Shown: positions 27,655-36,631, numbered from the stretch's first letter. The stretch: DNA of 47,108 bases from Bradyrhizobium sp. AT1 (GCF_001590795.1 NZ_JXDL01000001.1:5223694-5270801), one strand, 5' to 3'. The notes: generated from the letters alone by a model not told the origin. Numbers and translations are program-made.

Positions 27655-28569
27655 CTAGATCTTCAGCTCATTCCCCGTCACGCGCCGATACGCTTCCAGA
27701 TACCGCTTGCTGGTCGCATCCACCACGCTCGCCGGCAGCGGCGGCGGCGGGGCGTCGCCATTCCAACGGCCGGCGCGGCGCTCGACGTCGAGATAGTCGC
27801 GCAAGGGCTGCTTGTCGAAGCTCGCTTGCGGCTGGCCGGGCTTGTAGGCGTCGACCGCCCAGAAGCGCGAGGAATCCGGCGTCATCACCTCGTCGATCAG
27901 GATGATGCGTCCGTCCTTGTCGCGGCCGAATTCGAACTTGGTGTCGGCGATGATGATGCCCTGCTCGCGGGCAAGCTCCTCGCCGAGCGTGTAGATCGCG
28001 CGCGTCATGCTTTCCAGCGTGTAGGCGGTCTCGTCGCCGACCACTTCGCGCATCTTCGCGATGGTGATGTTCTCGTCATGGCCGGTCTCGGCCTTGGTGG
28101 CCGGGCTGAAGATCGAAGGCTCCAGCTTCTCGCTTTCGACGAGACCGGCTTTGAGCTTCTCGCCCGCCAGCGTGCCGCTGGCCGCGTATTCCTTCCACGC
28201 CGAGCCCGAGAGATAGCCGCGGATCACGCATTCGATCGGGAACACGGTGGTGCGCTTGCACAGCATGGCGCGGCCGAGGATCTCGGCCCGGTGGGCTCTA
28301 AGCGCCGGCACGGCGGCGATGATCTCGTCGGTGTCGGCACTGATCATGTGATGCGGCACCACGCCTTCGAGCTCGTTGAACCAGAACGCGCTGATCTGGG
28401 TCAGCACCGCGCCCTTCATCGGGATGGTCTCGCCCATCACCACGTCGAAGGCGCTGATGCGGTCGGTGGTGACCAGCAGCAGGCGATCGTCGTCGACGGC
28501 GTAGATGTCGCGCACCTTGCCGCGTCCGATCTTGGTCAGGGGCAGGTCGCTGGAGAGCATGGTGGTCAT
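27655..28569 (-). CDS. purC: Phosphoribosylaminoimidazole-succinocarboxamide synthase (SAICAR synthetase)
   Basis: PurC joins CAIR and aspartate in purine synthesis. The 304-aa product has the ATP-binding KIGRGKVRDIYAVDDDRLLLV at the start, the signature FPIECVIRGYLSGSAW (about 110-125) and the second signature region IIIADTKFEFGRDKDGRIILIDEV, followed by TPDSSRFWAVDAY. It is the longer form, as in yeast-type enzymes, rather than the roughly 240-aa bacterial form; Bradyrhizobium may carry a short PurC elsewhere (inference). I use the ATG at 28569; an upstream ATG at 28605 would add 12 residues encoded by a tandem 15-bp repeat, and neither has a clear ribosome site. Confidence 0.94.
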   Translation of the reverse strand: MTTMLSSDLPLTKIGRGKVRDIYAVDDDRLLLVTTDRISAFDVVMGETIPMKGAVLTQISAFWFNELEGVVPHHMISADTDEIIAAVPALRAHRAEILGRAMLCKRTTVFPIECVIRGYLSGSAWKEYAASGTLAGEKLKAGLVESEKLEPSIFSPATKAETGHDENITIAKMREVVGDETAYTLESMTRAIYTLGEELAREQGIIIADTKFEFGRDKDGRIILIDEVMTPDSSRFWAVDAYKPGQPQASFDKQPLRDYLDVERRAGRWNGDAPPPPLPASVVDATSKRYLEAYRRVTGNELKI

Positions 28570-28570
28570 C

Positions 28571-28615
28571 GACAAGGCTTTCGCAGACAAGGCTTTCGCA
28601 GACATGGCTTTCAGG
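28571..28615. repeat. Tandem 15-bp repeat at the purC start
   Basis: GACAAGGCTTTCGCA occurs twice in exact tandem (28571-28585, 28586-28600), followed by a degenerate third copy GACATGGCTTTCAGG. The unit length is a multiple of three and the region is open in the purC frame, so it may encode a repeated AKALS extension if the upstream ATG is used. Confidence 0.8.
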
Positions 28616-28658
28616 GCGTCCGGCCGCGCCTGACGGCATGGCCGGACACCGCATTAGC

Positions 28659-29576
28659 CTATTCCGGCAGCGGAATGAACTCGTGTTCCTGCGGAACTGC
28701 GGCGAAGCGGCCGGTTTTCCAGTCCTGCTTGGCCTGCTCGATCCGCTCCTTGCTGGAGGACACGAAATTCCACCAGACATGGCGCGGGCCCTCCAGTGCA
28801 TCGCCGCCGAGAAACATCATCCGCGTGGGCTTGAGCGCCTTCACGGTGATGCGGTCGCCGGGGCGGAAGATCAGGAGACGCGGCCCCTCATAGCGCTCGT
28901 TCGCGATCTCGACCTCGCCTTCCACCACGTAAATCGCGCGCTCCTCATGATCGGGGTCGAGGGGCACGCTCGCGCCCTGGGCTGCCGTGACCTCGGTGTA
29001 GAACCAGGGCGACACCATCGACACGGGCGAGGTGATGCCGAAGGTGGCGCCCGCGATCACCCGCGCGGTGAAATCGCGCTCGGAGATCATCGGCAGTTCG
29101 TCGGCCGCGTAGTGCTGAAACGACGGCGCGATCTCCTCCGATCCCGCAGGCAGCGCGATCCAGCTCTGCAGGCCCAGCATCTTCTGGCCCGAGGCCCGCT
29201 GCGCATCCGGCGTGCGCTCGGAATGCGCGATGCCGCGCCCGGCGGTCATCAGGTTCATCGCGCCGGGCGCGATCTCCTGGACGTTGCCCTCGCTGTCGCG
29301 ATGCATGATCGCGCCGTCGAACAGATAGGTGACGGTGGCGAGCCCGATATGCGGATGCGGCCGCACGTCCATGCCCTTGCCGGAAACGAACTGCACCGGT
29401 CCGAAATGATCGAAGAAGATGAACGGCCCGACCATCTGCCGCTTGCCATGCGGCAGCGCGCGCCGCACCGCGAATCCATCGCCGAGATCACGCGTGCGCG
29501 GCACGATGACGAGGTCGAGCGCATCGCAGGACATGGGATCGCCGAGCACGGGATCGTTCGAGGGTTGCCAGCTCAT
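28659..29576 (-). CDS. Pirin family protein
   Basis: A 305-aa bicupin of the pirin family. The N-terminal cupin holds the metal-binding His cluster DVRPHPHIGLATVTYLFDGA (about 65-84) and the family motif GRGIAHSERTP (about 112-122). The C-terminal cupin contains EERAIYVVEGEVEIANERYE. Some pirins show quercetin dioxygenase activity, others act as redox-sensitive cofactors; the role here is open. The ATG at 29576 (MSWQPSNDP) is chosen; the open frame upstream runs through a repeat element and is not coding. Confidence 0.93.
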   Translation of the reverse strand: MSWQPSNDPVLGDPMSCDALDLVIVPRTRDLGDGFAVRRALPHGKRQMVGPFIFFDHFGPVQFVSGKGMDVRPHPHIGLATVTYLFDGAIMHRDSEGNVQEIAPGAMNLMTAGRGIAHSERTPDAQRASGQKMLGLQSWIALPAGSEEIAPSFQHYAADELPMISERDFTARVIAGATFGITSPVSMVSPWFYTEVTAAQGASVPLDPDHEERAIYVVEGEVEIANERYEGPRLLIFRPGDRITVKALKPTRMMFLGGDALEGPRHVWWNFVSSSKERIEQAKQDWKTGRFAAVPQEHEFIPLPE

Positions 29577-29682
29577 GGTGAACTCCTTATTCGCTTTCTT
29601 GAGCTTCATCGTAGCAGGATTTGGTATTGGCGTCGCGACAAAGGCCGGGGCCGGACATCGTGCGGGCGGCGCCACATGCTCC

Positions 29683-29789
29683 GCTGTCATTCCCCGCGAA
29701 AGCGGGGAATCCAGTACGCCGCAGCCTATCCGTTCAATCGCTGCCGTCTCGGCGTACTGGATCGCCCGGTCAAGCCGGGCGATGACAGC
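29683..29789. repeat. Palindromic dispersed element (REP-like), copy 2
   Basis: Ends GCTGTCAT (29683) and ATGACAGC (29789) are perfectly complementary. Inside are two small hairpins, TCCCCGC-GAAA-GCGGGGA and ATCGCCCGG/CCGGGCGAT, and the matching arms CCAGTACGCC / GGCGTACTGG. The architecture parallels copy 1 at 17290. It sits in the 316-bp gap between divergent pirin and AraC genes; outside it I see no other feature in that gap. Confidence 0.75.
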
Positions 29790-29892
29790 GACGGATGAGG
29801 CGCGACTGACCCCTTGCGTGGATCGTCCTTGAAAAAGCCGGCGCAACCAACGATGTTCGGCTGCCTTTAACCGCGACCGTTCGCCTCAGCCG

Positions 29893-30954
29893 ATGACCCT
29901 TGCCGCAACCGAGCTCGCTTTCCGCGCTGCCAGCGTCGCGCTGCTGCTGGTGCTGGCGGCGTCATTGGTCGCCGATTTCCGCAATGTGCTGGCGGGGCGG
30001 CTTGGTGCGGCGCTCGCACTGGGCCTGGCCGCGCATGCGGTGAGCTATTCGGTGGGTGTCACGTCGCGGATCCCGGCGTCGCATGCGCCGCTGGTCGCAC
30101 TGTCGACCGGCAACATCGTGGTGTTCTGGCTGTTCACGCGCGCGCTGTTCGACGACGAGTTTCGCCTCCGCTGGTGGCACGGATGGGTCTGGGCGCTGGT
30201 GACGGCGTTCAGCTTCGCAGGCTGCGTCTGGATTGCGCCAAGCGGCCACGTGCGCTTCTCGGTGACGGTGGTCAATTTGATCGTGCTCGGTTTCATCGCG
30301 CTTGCGATCGGACAGACGGTCGCCTCGTGGCCGGCCGATCTGGTCGAGCGCCGCCGCCGCGTTCGCGTCTTCATCGTTTGTGCCGGCGCGCTCTATGGCG
30401 GAGTGAATGCGGTGCTTCAGATCTCCGTCGCGGGGTCCCGCGTCGTCGACGCCGCCGATGCGATCAATGCTGGCGTGCTCGCCTGCATCGTCGCGGCCAT
30501 CGCCTATGCCATGATGCGCGTCGATGCCAGCGATCTGTTTCCGCTCGAAGCGAAGTCCGCGCCGGCGGTCGTCTTCTCGCCGCAAGCCAGTGAGGACGCC
30601 GCCGATCAAAAGCTGATCGACGCCCTGATGCGGCTGATGGCGGACGAGCGGGTCTATCGCCAGGAGAATATCACCATCGGCGTGCTCGCTGGCCGGCTGA
30701 AGATTCCGGAATACCGGCTGCGCCGCCTGATCAATCAGCGGCTCGGCTACCGCAACTTCAATGTGTTCCTGAACAACCACCGGATCGAGGAAGCCAAGGC
30801 CGCGCTGGCCGATCCCGCCCAGGCCGAGGTGCCCGTCATCACCATCGCCATGGATGCCGGGTTTCAGTCGCTGGGACCGTTCAATCGCGCCTTCAAGGCG
30901 GTCACGGGCGTGACGCCGACGGAGTACCGGCGGCTCAAGGTGAACACGGCCTAG
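29893..30954 (+). CDS. Membrane-anchored AraC-family transcriptional regulator
   Basis: A 353-aa protein with about seven hydrophobic segments in residues 1-215 (e.g. ASVALLLVLAASLVADF, NIVVFWLFTRALF, NLIVLGFIALAIGQTV), a linker, and a C-terminal AraC DNA-binding domain (about 245-350). The first HTH is ITIGVLAGRLKIPEYRLRRL and the second carries the family signature VITIAMDAGFQSLGPFNRAF with TGVTPTEYRRL. The N-terminal part may sense a membrane or periplasmic signal. The next gene downstream (143 bp), an exported serine hydrolase, is a plausible target. ATG at 29893. No ligand can be named. Confidence 0.92.
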   Translation: MTLAATELAFRAASVALLLVLAASLVADFRNVLAGRLGAALALGLAAHAVSYSVGVTSRIPASHAPLVALSTGNIVVFWLFTRALFDDEFRLRWWHGWVWALVTAFSFAGCVWIAPSGHVRFSVTVVNLIVLGFIALAIGQTVASWPADLVERRRRVRVFIVCAGALYGGVNAVLQISVAGSRVVDAADAINAGVLACIVAAIAYAMMRVDASDLFPLEAKSAPAVVFSPQASEDAADQKLIDALMRLMADERVYRQENITIGVLAGRLKIPEYRLRRLINQRLGYRNFNVFLNNHRIEEAKAALADPAQAEVPVITIAMDAGFQSLGPFNRAFKAVTGVTPTEYRRLKVNTA

Positions 30955-30966
30955 ATTTCAAGTTGC

Positions 30967-30979
30967 TGCAATCATTGCA
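30967..30979. promoter_or_regulatory. 13-bp palindrome upstream of the exported serine hydrolase
   Basis: TGCAATCATTGCA is a perfect palindrome around a central C. It lies 12 nt after the AraC stop and 119 nt before the hydrolase GTG, in AT-rich sequence. It may be an operator of the hydrolase promoter; no consensus is known to me. Confidence 0.3.
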
Positions 30980-31097
30980 ATATTTCGGAATCGATCAGCC
31001 CGTCCCGACTTCAACCAGGTCATTTTCCAAATCCGGCGAGCCTCGCTCCGTCCGTTCCGGCTTCCTCCCGGCCTACGCCCCCGTCAGGAGAAAGCCA

Positions 31098-32525
31098 GTG
31101 CCCCGCCGCCGCCAGATCGTCCTCCTCACTGCCACCATCACCTGTGCCGGCCTCGCGCTCGGCGCGGCGCGCGCGCGCGATGTGCCCAAGGTCGCCACCG
31201 GCTTCGTCGCCGACATCCTGTGTTCAGAGACCTTCGTCTCCGGCCTCGATCCGCAGCGCAACTTTGCCGAGACCACCGACGCCATGCCAGGCACGGGCCT
31301 GATCACCTGGGCGATGGACACCCGGGTCGACCGCGTCCGGAGGGACGTTACGGTGACGCTGTTCGGCCTCGGCCGCAGCCATGCCGTCTATCGCGAGGGG
31401 CTCGGCTGCTCGCTCGACCATGGCGCGCCGCTCGCCGATGTACAGGTGCCTGCGGAGGAAGGGCAGCCGGCGCTGCTGCCGGAGATCGCCGGCCCTGCGA
31501 TCGTGGCGCCGCAGAGCGAGGAGCTTGCTTCCGCGCTCGACCGCGCCTTCGCCGAGCCCGCCCAGCCGCCTTATCGGCGGACCCGTGCCGTCGTCGTCAT
31601 GAAATCCGGCCGCGTCATCGCCGAGCGTTATGCCGATGGGATCGGACCGCAGACGCCGCTGCTCGGCTTCTCCATGACGAAATCCGTGGTGTCCGCCCTG
31701 ATCGGCGTGCTCGTGCGTCAGGGCAAGCTGAAGCTCGACGGACCCGCGCCGGTCGCGGCCTGGAAAAGCCCTGATGATCCGCGCCATGCCATCACCGTCG
31801 ATCAGCTGCTGCGCCACACTGCAGGGCTTGCCCTCGGGAGCTCCCTCGAGGCCTCGCTCGGCTCAGCCTTCGAGCCGGTCAACCGGATGAAGTTCATGGA
31901 AGCGGACATGGCCGCCTATGCCGAGACCATCCCGCTCGAGACCGCGCCTGGCGCCGCCTGGAATTACCACGACGGCAACATCCTCATTCTCTCGCACCTG
32001 ATCCGCAATGCGACCGGCGGCACGCCCGAAGCTGCGCTGCGCTTCGCGCGCCGTGACTTGCTGGGGCCCCTCGGCATGCGCCACGTCACGCTGCAGCTCG
32101 ACGGCTCCGGCACGATCGAAGGCTCGAGCGAAATGCTGGCGTCCGCGCGCGACTGGGCGCGCTTCGGCCAGCTCTATCTCAATGACGGCGTCGCCGGCGG
32201 CAAACGCATCCTGCCGGAGGGGTGGGTGAACTACACGGCCTCGCCCACGCCGAATGCGTGGGTCGGCATCGGCGCCGGCTTCTGGACCAACCAGGGCGAC
32301 AGCTTTGGTGCGAAATTTCGCGTGCAGCACGGCTGGCCGCGCGATGCGTTCTTCGCCAAGGGCACCATCGGGCAATACACCATCGTGATCCCCTCGGAGA
32401 AGCTGGTGATCGTCCGCCTCGGCCGCTCGCCGAACGCCCCGCCGCAAGCGGACGGCGTGTTCGATCTCGTGCGCGACGTCGTGGCGGCGCTGCGGGAGAA
32501 AGGGAAGCTGGCGGGGGTGGATTGA
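31098..32525 (+). CDS. Exported serine hydrolase, beta-lactamase family
   Basis: A 475-aa protein with a signal peptide (MPRRRQIVLLTATITCAGLA, cleavage near GAARA at about residue 26) and a C-terminal beta-lactamase/esterase domain (about 155-470). The nucleophile motif is Ser192-Lys195 in LLGFSMTKSVVSALIG; the Tyr motif is AAWNYHDGNILILSH. Residues 30-150 form an N-terminal region without an obvious family. The GTG at 31098 is chosen because AGGAG lies 7 nt upstream and the signal peptide begins there; an upstream TTG is less likely. The protein would act in the periplasm. It may be controlled by the adjacent AraC-type regulator. Substrate unknown. Confidence 0.9.
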   Translation: MPRRRQIVLLTATITCAGLALGAARARDVPKVATGFVADILCSETFVSGLDPQRNFAETTDAMPGTGLITWAMDTRVDRVRRDVTVTLFGLGRSHAVYREGLGCSLDHGAPLADVQVPAEEGQPALLPEIAGPAIVAPQSEELASALDRAFAEPAQPPYRRTRAVVVMKSGRVIAERYADGIGPQTPLLGFSMTKSVVSALIGVLVRQGKLKLDGPAPVAAWKSPDDPRHAITVDQLLRHTAGLALGSSLEASLGSAFEPVNRMKFMEADMAAYAETIPLETAPGAAWNYHDGNILILSHLIRNATGGTPEAALRFARRDLLGPLGMRHVTLQLDGSGTIEGSSEMLASARDWARFGQLYLNDGVAGGKRILPEGWVNYTASPTPNAWVGIGAGFWTNQGDSFGAKFRVQHGWPRDAFFAKGTIGQYTIVIPSEKLVIVRLGRSPNAPPQADGVFDLVRDVVAALREKGKLAGVD

Positions 32526-32549
32526 GAGGTGCGTGGTGCCGCTTCTTCT

Positions 32550-32698
32550 TCCTTCTCCCCTTGTGGGAGAAGGTGGCGCGAAGCGCCGGATGAGGGGTCT
32601 CTATCCGCGTACTCAAATGAGAGTCGGGTCGCGGAGAGATACCCCTCACCCGTCTCGCCGCTGCGCGGCGAGCCACCCCCTCCCACAAGGGAGAGGGA
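32550..32698. repeat. Dispersed ~150-bp intergenic repeat, copy A
   Basis: It starts CCTTCTCCCCTTGTGGGAGA and ends with CCCTCCCACAAGGGAGAGGG, and contains GGCGCGAAGCGCC and CTCGCCGCTGCGCGGCGAG hairpins. Read in reverse complement it matches the copy at 39345-39495 closely along its whole length, in opposite orientation. It fills the 186-bp gap between the exported hydrolase and the convergent PrpD-family gene. Confidence 0.85.
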
Positions 32699-32711
32699 AA
32701 AAACGACGCAC

Positions 32712-34079
32712 TTACCGTCCCAGCTCCGTCGCCTTGGCCACGCGATCGAACCGCTCCAGCGTCATGATCGCATCCGCAAACTTCTCCGCGCGCGCGTTCA
32801 GCACCGGGCGCGCCAGCGTCAGAAACTTCTGCTGCATCGCCTGCACATCCGGGAACGAATTCGGCTCCCCGGAGGGATCGGCATAGAGCCGCTCGTGCAC
32901 GCCGTCATCCGTCGTGATGCTGACGCGCGCGCCAAAGGGATGCGTGCGGCCGATCTCGAGCCGGTCGTCCTGCACCACGTCGAACTTGTCGGCGAGCGCG
33001 TCGATGGCGGCATCGCCGAGGCGGTTGTAATCGTCCCAGCCGAACGAGCCCTGGTCGAGCGCGAGCGCGCCGGTGAAGAACATCGAGAACTGGCCGCCGA
33101 CGATCGAGGTCGGATGCCGCTTGGTGGCGGCATCGCCGGTCAAGGTGATGCCGTTGCGATGCAGGCCGATCTCGACGCGCTTGACCTGGTCGGGCGTCAG
33201 ATTGTGCTCGCGCCGCATCGCGATCAGCGCGTCGATGGCGGCGTGGGTGTAGCGGCAGCTCGGATAGGGCTTCACGCCGATCTTCATGGTCTCATAGGTC
33301 TTGCCCAGCTCGGCGACCGCCTTGGCCGGATGCGCATCGTCGGTGTAGCCGGCGAGCAGGCCGTGCTTGCCTTCGACCGATTCCGTCGCGCCGACGAAAT
33401 CGTTGCGCGCCAGCGTTGCGGCGATCACGCCGTTCATCGCGGCGGCGCCGACCTGGTAGCGCTTGTTCCAGGCGCCGTTGACCAGGAATTGCAGCGAGCC
33501 TGCGGCTTGGCTGCCGGAGACACCAAAGGCGGAGATGAGTTGCTGCTCGGACAGGCCGAACAACTTGCCGGCGGCCGCGGCGGCGCCATAGGTGCCGGCG
33601 GTCGCGGTGGGATGGAAGCCGCGCGCATAATGCGAGGTCGGGTCGAGCGCATTACCGAGCCGGCAGCAAACCTCGTAACCGGCGACGATTGCGGTCAGCA
33701 CGTCGCGGCCGGAAGCGCCGACCATCTCGCCGACGGCGAAGGCGGCGGGAACCACCGGCGCGCTCGGATGCAGCGAGGAATCGGCGTGGGTGTCGTCGAA
33801 ATCGAGGGAATGGCCGAGCGCGCCGTTGAGCAGCGCGGCCACGGCCGGCGTCCAGGTCTTGCTGTCGCCGAACACGGTGGAGTCGCCCTTGGTGTCCAGC
33901 GCCAGCGCTTCCAGCATTTTCAGCATCGACGGGGTCGATTCCGCCTCGCGCCGCGCCCGGATGGCGCTGCCGAGGAAGTCCAGCGTGAGCACTTTTGCGC
34001 GATCCAGCACCTCCGCCGGAATATCCCCGTACTTCAGATGGACGACATAGGCGGCGAGCGTTGCAGTTTCGTGGGCCAT
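32712..34079 (-). CDS. MmgE/PrpD family protein
   Basis: A 455-aa member of the MmgE/PrpD family, which includes 2-methylcitrate dehydratase and cis-aconitate decarboxylase. Family-like segments are GALGHSLDFDDTHADSSLHP (about 88-107), ARGFHPTATAGTYGAAAAAG and MKIGVKPYPSCRYTHAAIDA. The Asp, His and Lys residues used in catalysis by relatives appear in these segments. No methylcitrate cycle genes (prpB, prpC) are nearby, so a methylcitrate role is not supported; a dehydratase or decarboxylase with unknown substrate is all that can be said. The ATG at 34079 is divergent from the FUSC gene. Confidence 0.93.
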   Translation of the reverse strand: MAHETATLAAYVVHLKYGDIPAEVLDRAKVLTLDFLGSAIRARREAESTPSMLKMLEALALDTKGDSTVFGDSKTWTPAVAALLNGALGHSLDFDDTHADSSLHPSAPVVPAAFAVGEMVGASGRDVLTAIVAGYEVCCRLGNALDPTSHYARGFHPTATAGTYGAAAAAGKLFGLSEQQLISAFGVSGSQAAGSLQFLVNGAWNKRYQVGAAAMNGVIAATLARNDFVGATESVEGKHGLLAGYTDDAHPAKAVAELGKTYETMKIGVKPYPSCRYTHAAIDALIAMRREHNLTPDQVKRVEIGLHRNGITLTGDAATKRHPTSIVGGQFSMFFTGALALDQGSFGWDDYNRLGDAAIDALADKFDVVQDDRLEIGRTHPFGARVSITTDDGVHERLYADPSGEPNSFPDVQAMQQKFLTLARPVLNARAEKFADAIMTLERFDRVAKATELGR

Positions 34080-34197
34080 CGTGTTTCCTCGTTTTGGCGC
34101 GCAAATTAGGCGGGCTGAATTGGCCTTTCAAGCGGCCTTGCGGCCGCGGGCATCAGCCATGCTTCTGCTCGGCCTCAAGAGGATCGGGACGTCAACG

Positions 34198-35313
34198 ATG
34201 GCATTCGCAGGACGGGCGTGGGAGCGGATCAGGTCGCGGCGGACGCAACTGGGGCTCGCGATCCGGGTCACGGTCGCCGCGACCGCGGCCTATGCGCTCG
34301 CCACCGCGCTGCATCTGCTGTTGCCGCTCTGGGCGGTGCTGACCTCGCTGATCGTGACCCAGATGAGCGTCGGTCGCTCGCTGAAGGCGACGCGCGACTA
34401 CATGCTCGGCACCATCGGCGGCGCGATCTATGGCGGCGCCATCGCGATCCTGATTCCCTATTCCAGCGAAGCCGGGCTGCTGGGATTGCTGGTCCTCTCG
34501 GTCGCCCCGCTCGCCTTCATCGCCGCGATCAATCCGAGCCTCAGCGCGGCCACGGTGACCGCCGTGATCGTGCTGCTGGTTCCGACCATGCATCATTCCG
34601 ATCCCATGACCTCGGCGATCGACCGGGTCAGCGAGGTCGCGGTCGGTGCGATCACGGGGTTGCTGGTCTCCTTCCTGGTGCTGCCCTCGCGCGCGGTGCG
34701 ACAGATTCGTGCTGCTGCGGCACAATTGCTCGAGCTGATCGCGGATGCCTTCACGGAATTGCTCGCCGGCCTCACGCGCGGCCGCGACAACGACGCGCTG
34801 CACCGGATCCAGGACGGCATCGGCACCGCGATGGTGGGCATGAATGCCATCGGCGCGGAGGCCGAACGCGAGCGCGCCGCCCGCCTGTCGAGCGGGCCCG
34901 ACACCGGCCCGCTGCTGCGCACCGTGCTGCGGCTGCGCCATGATGTGGTGATGATCGGCCGCGCCACCGTGGTGCCGCTGCCGGTCGAGGTGCAGATGCG
35001 GCTCGCCGCGCCCCTGACGGAGGTGTCCACCGTCATCGCGCGTTTCCTGCGCTCGGCGGCGGCCGCCTTGCGCGAAGGCGCAGGAGCGCCGCCGATCCAT
35101 CCCGTTCACGTCGCGCTCCAGCACTATGCCGAGGCGGTCGCGTCCGTCCGGCAGGACGGACTGATCCGCGGCCATCCCGGCGATACCGCCGAGCGCTTCT
35201 TCGCGCTCGGCTTCTCGCTGGAGCAGATGCACCAGAATCTTTGCGACCTCGACCGTGTCGTCGGCGAATGGTCGGAGGCGGCGAGCAGCAAGTCGGCGCG
35301 TGTGGCGGAGTAA
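34198..35313 (+). CDS. FUSC family (aromatic acid exporter-like) membrane protein
   Basis: A 371-aa protein with about six N-terminal membrane segments (LAIRVTVAATAAYALATALH, LPLWAVLTSLIVTQMSVG, GAIYGGAIAILIPY, LLGLLVLSVAPLAFIAAI, VTAVIVLLVPTM, VAVGAITGLLVSFLVLPS) in residues 15-165, and a long helical cytoplasmic C-terminus. SVGRSLKATRDYMLGTIGGA is typical of FUSC/YccS-type transporters. Proteins of this family export aromatic acids or similar compounds. The start could be the ATG at 34198 or 34159; the GTG at 34081 would leave no room for a promoter beside the divergent PrpD gene. Substrate unknown. Confidence 0.88.
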   Translation: MAFAGRAWERIRSRRTQLGLAIRVTVAATAAYALATALHLLLPLWAVLTSLIVTQMSVGRSLKATRDYMLGTIGGAIYGGAIAILIPYSSEAGLLGLLVLSVAPLAFIAAINPSLSAATVTAVIVLLVPTMHHSDPMTSAIDRVSEVAVGAITGLLVSFLVLPSRAVRQIRAAAAQLLELIADAFTELLAGLTRGRDNDALHRIQDGIGTAMVGMNAIGAEAERERAARLSSGPDTGPLLRTVLRLRHDVVMIGRATVVPLPVEVQMRLAAPLTEVSTVIARFLRSAAAALREGAGAPPIHPVHVALQHYAEAVASVRQDGLIRGHPGDTAERFFALGFSLEQMHQNLCDLDRVVGEWSEAASSKSARVAE

Positions 35314-35317
35314 TTTT

Positions 35318-36631
35318 CTAGAGATCGAAGAACGCGAGCTGGGTCGGATCGCGCCGCGCGATGCCGTCGGTCAGCGCCTTCAATGCGGCGTCGAAAGATG
35401 GCTGCTGCTGCTCCAGCTCCCACGCGCCGTCATGGTCCCATTGAAAGCATTGGCCGAAGCGTTCGCCGGGCTCGACGTGGAGCAGCAGGCAGCGGCTGAG
35501 CTGCGACGGCTCGGCAACCGGCACGAGATGCTTCAGCGACACCCCGTACTCCTTGCGGAAATAGGTGCAGGCTTCCTCGACCTCGTCATCGGAATAGGCG
35601 ATGAAGCCAAGGAGATTGTGAAGCTGCTTGGCCAGGTCATCGGGCGCATAGAAACGAAGCTCCGAGGATGATTCGGGCAGCCGCACCAATAGTTCGGTCT
35701 CGCCGCGCTTCAGCAGGAATTTGCGATAATCATCGGGCAGCCGGACACCGAGCGCCTGCTCCGCGGCCGTGATATCCGCTTCGCTCGCCGGCGTGCCTTG
35801 CTTCCAGCGCCAGCCCTTCTTGGATGTTCCCGCCTTGCGTCGCGCTACGTATTCGGCATAGCCGGGAAGCGCCATGATCTCCTCGTAGCCGCCAAACCGC
35901 GACCATTGATAGGCATCGTTAAAGGCCTCTTCCTGCCGCTCGGGGAAGTAGCCGCAGAGCAGCTCGGCGCGCTTGATGATGCGATCCTGGCTAGGCGCGA
36001 TCTTGCACAGATGCTCGATCGTCTTCAGCGCGGCGTCGGGATTCCCGGCCTCGAGTTGGGCGTCGCTCAGCAATTCCAGAATGCGTCCTTCGAGATCGCC
36101 CTCGTAGATCGACCACGCGTAGTGCGGCTGTCCGGCAGTGCGCCGCGCCAGCAGCGTGTCGCGCGCCTGTTCGGCAAGGCGCGCGGTCTCTGCCGCATCG
36201 ACTCCGGCAGAGCGGCTGCGACGCGCGGCATGCCAGAGGTACAACGGCTCATGCTCGGCCGGAGTGCTCCTGAGTGCCTCGAGCTGCGTTGCCTGTTCGG
36301 CCATCGGCGCGGCGAGCGCCAGGATCATCAGTTCGTCCAGGCCCTTCTGCCAGTCCGGCTTGGCGGGTGGATCGGGCGGCAGGTCGCGCAACGTATAGTC
36401 GGTGTGGACGGTCTCGACATAACCGGCCGCGACGAGATCGGCGACGTGACGGCGGAAGGCCGCGGCCGCGTCGGCAATGCCGGAGAATGTCTTGCGCAGG
36501 AATTCATCCGCGTCGGGATCGCCCTTCCAGTTCATGTGAACGCCGATCACCATGGGCTCGCTGCCGGGGATCAGCATCAATTCGCGATCGTCGTCGCCGG
36601 GTACGCGATGGAAGAATTTTGCCAGGTGCAT
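35318..36631 (-). CDS. SMI1/KNR4 (SUKH) domain protein
   Basis: A 437-aa cytoplasmic protein. The C-terminal third (about 275-420) is a SMI1/KNR4 domain: ITAAEQALGVRLPDDYRKFL, then LRFYAPDDLAKQLHNLLGF and the FGQCFQWDHDGAWELE strand pair. The middle (about 115-265) is helical and repeat-like (EAGNPDAALKTIEHLCKIAP). SUKH proteins often serve as immunity proteins to secreted toxins, but no toxin gene is adjacent. The ATG at 36631 (MHLAKFFHRV) is used; the frame stays open 12 codons upstream. It is convergent with the FUSC gene, 4 bp away. The length is unusual for a simple immunity protein, so another role is possible. Confidence 0.85.
   Translation of the reverse strand: MHLAKFFHRVPGDDDRELMLIPGSEPMVIGVHMNWKGDPDADEFLRKTFSGIADAAAAFRRHVADLVAAGYVETVHTDYTLRDLPPDPPAKPDWQKGLDELMILALAAPMAEQATQLEALRSTPAEHEPLYLWHAARRSRSAGVDAAETARLAEQARDTLLARRTAGQPHYAWSIYEGDLEGRILELLSDAQLEAGNPDAALKTIEHLCKIAPSQDRIIKRAELLCGYFPERQEEAFNDAYQWSRFGGYEEIMALPGYAEYVARRKAGTSKKGWRWKQGTPASEADITAAEQALGVRLPDDYRKFLLKRGETELLVRLPESSSELRFYAPDDLAKQLHNLLGFIAYSDDEVEEACTYFRKEYGVSLKHLVPVAEPSQLSRCLLLHVEPGERFGQCFQWDHDGAWELEQQQPSFDAALKALTDGIARRDPTQLAFFDL

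Noticed and set aside
32712..34079. 2-methylcitrate dehydratase PrpD of the propionate pathway
   Set aside because: No prpB, prpC or other methylcitrate gene nearby; only family membership can be supported.
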